Source of the DNA: JANOQP01 sp044227705
GTDB taxonomy: Bacteria > Bacteroidota > Bacteroidia > Chitinophagales > Saprospiraceae
Length of the DNA stretch: 12,110 bases
NCBI GenBank assembly: GCA_044227705.1
Contig: JBGAWE010000138.1
Span: 1-12,110 of the forward strand
Direction of reading: 5' to 3'
Under the pieces are notes generated by a model, which had not been told where the DNA came from, searched no databases, and worked only from the letters and a program-made list of their open reading frames with translations. Both the position numbers and the translations under genes were made by a program. Position 1 is the stretch's first letter; each line of letters starts with the position of its first letter. Below are positions 7,580 to 12,110 of the stretch, piece after piece.

Positions 7580-7619
7580 TTGAAAATACATGGCTTTGTT
7601 TTTCTGTACGCGGCTTTAC
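7580..7619. repeat. Array D: four phased 10-bp direct repeats
   Basis: Units TTGAAAATAC, ATGGCTTTGT, TTTTCTGTAC and GCGGCTTTAC follow one another without gaps. The first two resemble array B units at 7351 and 7361. The run ends next to the inverted repeat at 7622-7642. Confidence 0.55.
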
Positions 7620-7621
7620 AC

Positions 7622-7642
7622 TGACCGGCCGCATACCGGTCA
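7622..7642. promoter_or_regulatory. 7-bp inverted repeat, possible operator
   Basis: TGACCGG (7622-7628) and CCGGTCA (7636-7642) are perfectly complementary around a 7-nt spacer. The dyad stands at the edge of repeat array D, about 280 bp before parA. It could be a dimer binding site; no U-tract follows, so a terminator is unlikely. Confidence 0.35.
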
Positions 7643-7802
7643 CCTGTAAAATCTCCTCTAAACTGGCGTGGCAAGAAAGTCTTCCCCAGTTCCGGCCGTG
7701 CCAACCTTTTGTCCGCAGAATCAAAATTAGGAGCGAAAAACCATGTCTCCCACTCGGCCCGGCAGCGGGGTTCGAGGCAGGCCATCGGCAAGCAGTCCAT
7801 AG

Positions 7803-7832
7803 GACTCTTTTCCTGTACGGATTTTTAAAGAC
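7803..7832. repeat. Array E: three weak phased 10-bp units nearest parA
   Basis: GACTCTTTTC, CTGTACGGAT and TTTTAAAGAC are contiguous and resemble units of arrays A to D (for example CTGTCCGCCT and AGGTCTTTTC). With only three degenerate units this is a tentative call. It lies 92 bp before the parA start and overlaps the inverted copy of the 15-nt motif at 7826-7840. Confidence 0.3.
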
Positions 7833-7923
7833 AAATAAATGCTGATAAAGATTTCGACCATAAACTCGCCGGAAACCGCCCGAAACCAGCCAGATTTGCC
7901 CCGCATTTAACCTGACCGAGCAC

Positions 7924-8592
7924 ATGATTATCTCCGTAACAAACCTGAAAGGCGGCGTGGGAAAGACCACCGTAGCCGTGAACCTGGCAGTGGCCCTCGC
8001 TCAGCGCGGCCTGAAGATCTGCCTCATCGACCTTGACGAAGGCCAAAAATCGAGCCTCGTCTGGGCGGGCAACCGTGCCGAGGCCGCCCGAGAGCCGCAC
8101 ATCGAGGTCGTCAGCAAGAACGCCAAGCAGCTCTTTGCCGACACCCGCGAGTACCAAAAGACCTTCGACGCGGTCATCATCGACGGCGTGCCGACGCTGG
8201 CCGACGTGCAGACGCGCATCATCTGGTCGTCCGACGTGCTGCTCGTGCCGCTGCGGCCGAGCGAGATTGACTACCGGAGCTTCGAATCTTTCGTCGAGAT
8301 TTTCGACCGGTTGAAGGCTGACCGAGAGGCTCAAGAGGGTGGGGGAGTGCGGCCGCTGCGCGGGTTTGTCGTCTTAAATGGTGTGATTAACAACTCGAAA
8401 ATCGCCCGAAATATCGAGCAGGCATTAACCCATTTTCCCGAATTGCCGCTCTTAAAATCGCGGCTTCACCAGCGGCTGGCCTATGTCGAGAGCATCAGCG
8501 AGGGCATGGGGGCGACTGAATTTCGAGATGAAAAAGCCCGCGAGGAGATTGAAAATCTTGCCTCTGAATTGCTCGAAATTATTCAGGAATAG
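7924..8592 (+). CDS. parA: ParA-family partition ATPase (small, type Ib-like)
   Basis: A 222-aa deviant Walker-type ATPase that drives plasmid segregation by binding the nucleoid and being released by its centromere-binding partner. The P-loop KGGVGKTT spans residues 9-16 with signature Lys9. The Walker A' region is D36-L-D38-E-G-Q, where most relatives have Pro after the second Asp. Walker B is VIIDGVP with D87. No N-terminal helix-turn-helix is present, as in the short type Ib proteins, so autoregulation would be the partner's job. The ATG at 7924 begins the conserved first strand (MIISVTNLKGG). An Gly-rich insertion, QEGGGVRP, near residues 137-144 is encoded by the dispersed G-rich repeat. 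The gene is followed after 46 bp by the putative ParB analogue on the same strand and preceded by long arrays of 10-bp repeats. Confidence 0.93.
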   Translation: MIISVTNLKGGVGKTTVAVNLAVALAQRGLKICLIDLDEGQKSSLVWAGNRAEAAREPHIEVVSKNAKQLFADTREYQKTFDAVIIDGVPTLADVQTRIIWSSDVLLVPLRPSEIDYRSFESFVEIFDRLKADREAQEGGGVRPLRGFVVLNGVINNSKIARNIEQALTHFPELPLLKSRLHQRLAYVESISEGMGATEFRDEKAREEIENLASELLEIIQE

Positions 8593-8602
8593 GATCTTTT
8601 GC

Positions 8603-8631
8603 TACGAATCACACGAACTTTCACGAATTCA
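8603..8631. promoter_or_regulatory. Three tandem ACGAA-core repeats before the ParB-like gene, possible operator
   Basis: TACGAATCA, CACGAACTTT and CACGAATTCA lie head to tail with a 9-10-base period between parA and the next start codon (8639). Direct repeats one helical turn apart are a usual target of ribbon-helix-helix proteins, which the next gene encodes. Similar CACGAATT strings can occur as ordinary intergenic sequence in Bacteroidota, so this may be background. Confidence 0.4.
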
Positions 8632-8638
8632 TCTTCCA

Positions 8639-9028
8639 ATGAAAGAGATAAAACCCCGCCCCAAACCTGTCCTGCCGACCACACCCGCGCCTCCTGCGGA
8701 AGACCTTGAGCGCAGCTATCAAGAAGCGATGCGCCGTCTATCGGGCGAGGAAAGACCCGCCACCATCGAGGAACCTGCGACCAAAATTCCCAAAAAAGAA
8801 AGAGCGGCCGCCTCGCCGCCGAGGCCGCGCGGCCGCCCACCAAAGGCCCAAAAACGCGGGACCGAGATGCCCGTCGGCTCCAACCGGCCGGGGCGTCACC
8901 GCCTCACCATCGACCTGCCCGACGACGTTTTCGAGCTTTGCGAGGCGCACAAGGAGGAGCTTGGCCAGTCTTTTACCTGGCTCGTCACGAAGCTGTTGCG
9001 GGAGTTTTTTGCCAAAAAGGCAAGGTAG
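8639..9028 (+). CDS. Putative centromere-binding protein (ParB analogue): AT-hook plus C-terminal ribbon-helix-helix
   Basis: A 129-aa basic protein. Residues 1-60 are Pro/Lys/Glu-rich and probably flexible. The stretch P61-R-P-R-G-R-P-P-K69 contains the RGRP core of an AT-hook, which binds the minor groove of A/T-rich DNA. Residues 86-125 (RHRLTIDLPDDVFELCEAHK and onward) have the strand-helix-helix layout of ribbon-helix-helix DNA-binding dimers. The longer frame opens at 8483 inside parA; I choose ATG 8639-8641 because the upstream 52 residues overlap parA and look random. Position directly after a short parA, small size and an RHH fold fit the ParG/ParB-analogue class that binds arrays of short direct repeats. 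No sequence family was recognised, so the partition role is inferred from fold and context. Confidence 0.75.
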   Translation: MKEIKPRPKPVLPTTPAPPAEDLERSYQEAMRRLSGEERPATIEEPATKIPKKERAAASPPRPRGRPPKAQKRGTEMPVGSNRPGRHRLTIDLPDDVFELCEAHKEELGQSFTWLVTKLLREFFAKKAR

Positions 9029-9034
9029 GACAGT

Positions 9035-9068
9035 AACGTCGGAAGGGTTAAAAAACCCTTCCGACGTT
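9035..9068 (+). terminator. Perfect 15-bp hairpin after the par genes
   Basis: AACGTCGGAAGGGTT (9035-9049) and AACCCTTCCGACGTT (9054-9068) are exactly complementary with a 4-A loop, starting 7 bases after the stop of the ParB-like gene. It probably ends par transcription before the origin. No T-tract follows on the plus strand, so termination may be weak, and a structural role at the origin is an alternative. Confidence 0.6.
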
Positions 9069-9080
9069 GAACGGTTTACT

Positions 9081-9134
9081 ATAACCGTTTTGAACCTGTA
9101 ACCGATTTGGAGCGCAACTATAACCCGATTGGAA
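9081..9134 (+). repeat. Iteron group I (forward copies)
   Basis: Two clear forward iterons, GTAACCGATTTGGAG (9098-9112) and ATAACCCGATTGGAA (9120-9134), are spaced 22 bp. They are preceded by a degenerate copy ATAACCGTTTTGAAC at 9081-9095. AACGGTT/AACCGTT at 9070-9076 and 9083-9089 makes a small dyad overlapping the first copy. This group lies about 150 bp before the main field. Confidence 0.75.
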
Positions 9135-9195
9135 TGCCCGGCTGGTTTTTCCTTTATCAAGCCTGCCTTCTCCCTGCTTTTGAGGCTTCATTTGA

Positions 9196-9260
9196 AAAAC
9201 ACCACGACCAACACGGCCCTTTGTTGGTGTTTTAGCTTTTTTTCTTTCTTTTAGATGTTT
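9196..9260 (+). other. Hairpin followed by T-rich tract inside the origin
   Basis: AAAACACCA (9196-9204) pairs with TGGTGTTTT (9225-9233) around a 20-nt loop, and the following bases to 9260 are nearly all T with few C. It could act as a terminator on the plus strand or, given its place between iteron groups, as the A/T-rich melting region of the origin. An alternative internal stem, CCAAC/GTTGG, competes with the outer one. Confidence 0.45.
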
Positions 9261-9281
9261 TCAGCCCGCACAAGCCATTGA

Positions 9282-9406
9282 TTCTCAATCGGTTGCGAGG
9301 TTATGTATAACTCGATTGGAGCCATGTGCAACCGATTTGGAAGGCAACCATAACCGATGTGGAAACAAAACTAACCGAATTGGAGCCAACCATAACCGAT
9401 GTGGAA
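9282..9406 (+). repeat. Iteron group II: one inverted and five forward copies
   Basis: Forward 15-mers start at 9307 (ATAACTCGATTGGAG), 9328 (GCAACCGATTTGGAA), 9350 (ATAACCGATGTGGAA), 9371 (CTAACCGAATTGGAG) and 9392 (ATAACCGATGTGGAA), spaced 21, 22, 21 and 21 bp, which is two helical turns. An inverted, slightly degenerate copy lies at 9282-9296. These are the expected binding sites of the RepB initiator encoded downstream. Confidence 0.88.
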
Positions 9407-9432
9407 AACGGAGGGCTTCCACATCGGTTATG
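9391..9432. repeat. Perfect 16-bp inverted repeat at the iteron turning point
   Basis: The last forward iteron with one flanking base, CATAACCGATGTGGAA (9391-9406), and the first inverted one, TTCCACATCGGTTATG (9417-9432), are exactly complementary around a 10-nt spacer. The same DNA can be two separate initiator sites or one large cruciform/operator. Confidence 0.8.
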
Positions 9433-9531
9433 CCTGCTTCCAATCCGGTTATGTTTGCCTCACCGCCGGGTTGGCGTTCCAAAAAGGTTGGGGTTCGCTC
9501 CAATTCGGTTATGGGATTCCACATCGGTTAT
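9417..9531 (-). repeat. Iteron group III: inverted copies facing group II
   Basis: Inverted 15-mers are TTCCACATCGGTTAT at 9417-9431 and 9517-9531, TTCCAATCCGGTTAT at 9438-9452, and CTCCAATTCGGTTAT at 9498-9512. The 60-bp gap between 9438 and 9498 is close to three 21-bp steps and contains a degenerate copy at 9477-9491 (TTCCAAAAAGGTTGG) and perhaps another near 9458. The last copies overlap the likely repB promoter; TATAGTTG at 9529-9536 is one mismatch from the Bacteroidota -7 consensus TAnnTTTG. RepB could therefore repress its own gene. Confidence 0.85.
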
Positions 9532-9558
9532 AGTTGAACCGGAAACTCCACTTCAGGC

Positions 9559-10998
9559 ATGGCTACCGCTCGAAAGACGAAGCGCAACCAGGGCATCGTC
9601 ATCATCAAAAAGGCGAACCAGCTCATCGAGTCGCGCTACAAGTTCGACATCTGGCAGACGCGTATTTTCCTCTCCGTGCTGGCCAACATCCGCCGCGAGG
9701 ACGAGGACTTCAAGGCCTACCGCATCTGGTACCGCGACGTCATCAAGGCCTTCGGGCTGAAGTCGGCGCAGTCGTACAGCCTCCTGCGCGATGCGGCGCG
9801 GGGGCTGATGCGGCAGGTCTTCAACGTCATGCACCACGACGACGGCTTCCAGCGCGAGACCGAGTACCACATCATCCGAAGCATCAACTACCTGTCGGAA
9901 AGGGACGCGGCGATGCCGGGCGAGAAGGCCACGGAGAGCCAAGAGTACATCGACATCACCATCGACCCGGAGATGAAGCCGCTCTTGCTGCAACTGCAGA
10001 AGAACTTCACGGCCTACGACCTTCGGAACGTTGTCAAACTGGGCGCCTACCCGGTGCGCGTCTACGAGCTTTTGAAACAATACGAGAGCATCGGCGAGCG
10101 GGTCATGGAGATTGACCAGATGAAGCGGATGTTCGAGCTGACGACGGAGTACCCGCTGTTCGCCAACTTCTACCAGAAGATAATCGCCCCGGCCGTGCGC
10201 GACATCAACGCCCACACCGACCTCAACATCACCGGCGTGGAGCAGGTGAAGCAGGGCAGGAAGGTGGTCGCGCTGCGCTTCCTTTTCAAGGCAAAATCGA
10301 CCGACGAGCTGCGCGTTGCGCGGGGCGAGGTGATGCAGCCGCCCGTTCAGGCGACGCTCGAGTTTGTCTTCCCGGAGGAAATCACAGGGAAGATGGTCGC
10401 GGCGGCGCCGCTGAAAGACCAACTTTTCCTCCAGTTCCAGCCCGTCGTCGTGGGCGAGTTCGGGGTGACGCCGAGCGCGTTCTTGAGCCTTTTGGAAAAC
10501 AAAACCGCGGGCGAGATCGAGCAGGCCGTCCGCGTCACGCGGCGGGCGAAGGCCAACGGTCAAATCGAGCGCAGCCTCGCCGGTTTCTTCGTCGAGGCCG
10601 TCCGCTCGGGGTTCACCGACTCGGCGGAGGAGGCGGCGAGGAAGAAGGCTGAAACCGCCGCCCGACGCGCCCTTTTGCAAGAGCAATTGGAGGTGCTGCG
10701 CGACGAACAGAGCGCACAGCTTTCCGCCCGAATCCGGGAACTAACGGCCTCGCGGCCCGAGTTGACCGACGAGGCAATCGCCAGCCTCCGCATCCAGCCG
10801 ATGTCGAAAAAGCTCATCGAGGACCGCGAAAAGGAGCTGGCCCGCGCCCTCGATGTGCAGGACTTCCGCGACGACCGGACGCTGCGCGAGCTGGTCAAGA
10901 ACCGGATTTTCGAGCTGCACCGCACCGAATTTGCCGATGTTCTGGGCGAGTTCGAGCCGAAAATCGTGGAATTGATGGGGCAGTTGAAAGGGTTGTGA
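9559..10998 (+). CDS. repB: RepB-type plasmid replication initiator (Rep_3 family) with long C-terminal extension
   Basis: A 479-aa initiator that should bind the iterons upstream and open the origin. Residues 12-150 (KKANQLIESRYKFDIWQTRI onward) form the first winged-helix domain of the Rep_3 (PF01051) family. Residues about 150-250 (YEPVRVYELLKQ-like region, MKRMFELTTEYPLFANFYQK) form the second. Beyond the usual end lies a segment, about 298-352, with a pattern (FGVTPSAFLSLLENKTAGEI, then GQIERSLAGFFVEAVRSGF) like the small helical domain seen at the end of several other Rep proteins. A charged Ala/Arg/Glu-rich likely coiled coil (355-400) and a helical tail follow. Most Rep_3 proteins are 250-350 aa, so this one is long. 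The ATG at 9559 is 27 bp past the last iteron; no Shine-Dalgarno sequence is visible. The gene converges on the fusion gene at the right edge. Confidence 0.92.
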   Translation: MATARKTKRNQGIVIIKKANQLIESRYKFDIWQTRIFLSVLANIRREDEDFKAYRIWYRDVIKAFGLKSAQSYSLLRDAARGLMRQVFNVMHHDDGFQRETEYHIIRSINYLSERDAAMPGEKATESQEYIDITIDPEMKPLLLQLQKNFTAYDLRNVVKLGAYPVRVYELLKQYESIGERVMEIDQMKRMFELTTEYPLFANFYQKIIAPAVRDINAHTDLNITGVEQVKQGRKVVALRFLFKAKSTDELRVARGEVMQPPVQATLEFVFPEEITGKMVAAAPLKDQLFLQFQPVVVGEFGVTPSAFLSLLENKTAGEIEQAVRVTRRAKANGQIERSLAGFFVEAVRSGFTDSAEEAARKKAETAARRALLQEQLEVLRDEQSAQLSARIRELTASRPELTDEAIASLRIQPMSKKLIEDREKELARALDVQDFRDDRTLRELVKNRIFELHRTEFADVLGEFEPKIVELMGQLKGL

Positions 10999-11055
10999 GG
11001 AATTGAAGAATTGAGGAACCGAGGAACTGACCGCGCTCAATTCCTCAATTCCTCA
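10996..11055. terminator. Shared bidirectional terminator between repB and the convergent gene
   Basis: Arms TGAGGAATTGAAGAATTGA (10996-11014) and TCAATTCCTCAATTCCTCA (11037-11055) pair in 18 of 19 positions around a 22-nt loop. The left arm begins with the repB stop codon and the right arm contains the stop codon of the convergent gene (11045-11047), so one structure closes both genes. The arms are themselves made of AATTGAGG-like short repeats, and no long T-tract is present. Confidence 0.7.
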
Positions 11056-12110
11056 CCTGCGAAAACAGCCATTCGAGGTTCTCCCGATTCCCGTAGACCT
11101 CGTCCCAAATCGCGTGGCCGCCCGCCGGGAGTTCGATGTACTCGGCCCGTGCGCCCTCTTTTTTCAGTTTCTCGGAAAGGTCGCGGTCGTATTTCGGCGA
11201 AAGGATGTCGTCGAGCGCGCCGTGGAAATAGCGCAGGGGCGTCGAGGCCAGTTTTTTTGAAAAACGGAGGTCGGCCCCACCGCAAACGGGCATCGCGGCA
11301 GCGAAAAAATCGGGCCGCCGCATGACCAGTTCGAACGCGCCCAGGCCGCCCATGCTCAAGCCGGTCAGGTAGATCCGATGTCGGTCGATGGCCGGGTTTT
11401 TCTCCAAAACGGAGTCGATCAGGGCTAAAAGCGACTGGCCCGCCGCCGATTGGTGGTCGAAGTCGAGGGTCACGCGCTCGTCGTCGCGGGCGGTGCTGTG
11501 CCATTTCACGTCGGGCGGGCATTGCGGGACGAGGACGAAGCAGGGGTGTTTTTTCTGGAACTCAGCGTCGGTGAAATTGTAGAGGCCGTTCGAGAGCTGC
11601 CGCTCGTTGTCGATGCCGCGCTCGCCGGAGCCGTGCAAAAAGATGACGAGCGGAAAGGGCGGCTGTGCCGCGGGCTGGCCGCCGATGGCATCCGGGGCCT
11701 TCGGCAAATCCGGTCGCGGCGGGTTCGATTGCGGGTCTTGATGCGGCGTTTCGGCCGCTTTTTGGGCAAAAACCACCGGGTCGAGCAGCCGATAGGGTAG
11801 GGGGGCGCCGCCGGTCTTTTCCGCTCCGCGAAATGTCTTCTTCGCAAAAAAATGCCTCGCGTCGAGCGGGATGGCCGGGTTGGCGAAGGCGGGCGAGGTC
11901 ATCTTCACCGTCTTCGGCGTGGCGGTTTCGAGCCAGCCGCCGGTGAAACTGGCGCGGCGCAGGCCCCGGACGAGGTTCTGGTTCTTCTTCATCAGGTTCC
12001 AGAGGAATCCGCTGCGCCAGTTTTCGAGCATCAGCAGAATGGGTCCTTGGTCGATGCCGAGGTAGTCGCGGTCAAACCAGCCGCCGGGCAGTTTTCCGCA
12101 GGCGGTGACG
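11045..12110 (-). CDS. Partial: PF10091-type glucoamylase C-terminus fused to COG4099-type serine hydrolase
   Basis: The frame is open to the window edge, so the 5' end is missing; 354 codons are visible and the Met at 12029-12031 is internal. Upstream of it the frame reads GWFDRDYLGIDQGPILLMLE, and then up to FTGGWL (about 11930) it matches the conserved C-terminus of PF10091 glucoamylase-like glycosidases. A short linker leads to an alpha/beta-hydrolase (from about 11863). Numbering from the internal Met, the oxyanion-hole motif is HGSGERG 133-139, the nucleophile S226 in GLSMGG, the acid D274 or D275 in HGALDD, and the base H306 in GGHAIWDE. This is a complete triad of the predicted-peptidase/carboxylesterase type. 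A Pro/Gln/Ala-rich stretch (about 90-126) interrupts the link between PYRLLDP and FPLVIFLHG, where relatives have only a few residues. A role in breaking down an esterified glucan or similar polysaccharide is inferred. Confidence 0.85.
   Translation of the reverse strand, partial: VTACGKLPGGWFDRDYLGIDQGPILLMLENWRSGFLWNLMKKNQNLVRGLRRASFTGGWLETATPKTVKMTSPAFANPAIPLDARHFFAKKTFRGAEKTGGAPLPYRLLDPVVFAQKAAETPHQDPQSNPPRPDLPKAPDAIGGQPAAQPPFPLVIFLHGSGERGIDNERQLSNGLYNFTDAEFQKKHPCFVLVPQCPPDVKWHSTARDDERVTLDFDHQSAAGQSLLALIDSVLEKNPAIDRHRIYLTGLSMGGLGAFELVMRRPDFFAAAMPVCGGADLRFSKKLASTPLRYFHGALDDILSPKYDRDLSEKLKKEGARAEYIELPAGGHAIWDEVYGNRENLEWLFSQVRN

Larger units (their letters stand above)
7255..7923. other. 669-bp AT-rich intergenic region upstream of parA, rich in phased repeats
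   Basis: No gene is supported between the divergent GH109 and parA starts. Open frames on the minus strand (7417-7800, 7521-7970) have unstructured composition and no family likeness. The region is much richer in A+T than the flanking genes. It holds repeat arrays B, C, D and a weak E, a 7-bp inverted repeat at 7622-7642, and a 15-nt motif at 7395-7409 that recurs inverted at 7826-7840. It must contain the parA promoter and probably the GH109 promoter. I could not find a clean Bacteroidota TAnnTTTG element in it. Confidence 0.7.
9029..9558. other. Plasmid replication origin region (oriV), noncoding
   Basis: This 530-bp gene-free stretch between the partition genes and repB has the layout of an iteron origin. 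It holds a strong hairpin at 9035-9068, a first iteron group (9081-9134), an A/T-rich segment with T-runs (about 9135-9281, T-richest at 9229-9262) that could be the melting element, then a dense iteron field up to 9531, 27 bp before the repB start. No convincing DnaA box (TTATNCACA) was seen. Confidence 0.85.

Noticed and set aside
7417..7970. Minus-strand frames in the parA upstream region, and a 19-codon plus-strand frame starting near 7743
   Set aside because: They have no family likeness, and the minus-strand frames run through A/T-rich repeat arrays. The short plus-strand frame has no support.
9282..9531. CRISPR array
   Set aside because: Repeats are 15 bp with gaps of about 6 bp and occur in both orientations next to a Rep gene, so they are iterons.
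9553..10686. 377-codon minus-strand frame opposite repB
   Set aside because: It is the mirror frame of a gene with clear winged-helix motifs, and its composition is typical of a shadow.

Overview
This window looks like the replication and partition core of a plasmid (or plasmid-like replicon) with accessory metabolic cargo on both sides. The host is probably a GC-rich member of the Bacteroidota. The clues are a Rep_3-type initiator behind an iteron origin, no clear Shine-Dalgarno sequences before the confident starts, a Tat-exported GH109-type protein, and the tail of a PF10091-type glucoamylase joined to a COG4099-type esterase. The phylum is an inference; Planctomycetota/Verrucomicrobiota-like lineages are a weaker alternative for the cargo genes.

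Left part (minus strand, 322-5618): a three-gene operon in the order [Fe-S protein fused to NrfD/PsrC-type membrane subunit], [small exported hypothetical with two Ca-loop-like motifs], [953-aa molybdopterin oxidoreductase]. The first and third genes supply all parts of a complex iron-sulfur molybdoenzyme (catalytic subunit, four-cluster electron wire, quinone-facing anchor). Neither has a Tat signal, so the active site should face the cytoplasm, as in SoeABC; the substrate cannot be read from the sequence. Bases 1-321 hold no recognisable gene.

Middle (5619-7923): a GH109-type (Gfo/Idh/MocA-fold) glycosidase gene on the minus strand lies between two noncoding AT-rich blocks. Both blocks are built of direct repeats with a strict 10-bp period and consensus close to YTGTMTTTAC: 11 in-phase units at 5751-5860 and further runs at 7331-7450, 7475-7564, 7580-7619 and perhaps 7803-7832. 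These helically phased arrays stand just upstream of parA and are the most striking unexplained structure here. They look like a partition centromere or a large operator.

Right-centre (plus strand, 7924-10998): a small ParA ATPase, then a 129-aa protein with an AT-hook core and a C-terminal ribbon-helix-helix (probable centromere-binding ParB analogue), a 15-bp hairpin, a 450-bp origin with about 13 clear 15-bp iterons arranged in opposed orientations, and a 479-aa RepB-type initiator with an unusual long C-terminal extension.

Right edge (minus strand, 11045-12110): the 3' part of a gene fusing a PF10091-type glucoamylase to a serine esterase/peptidase-like alpha/beta-hydrolase. It converges on repB, and the two genes share a 19-bp-stem terminator. 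Together with GH109 this points to glycan use as one of the cargo functions.
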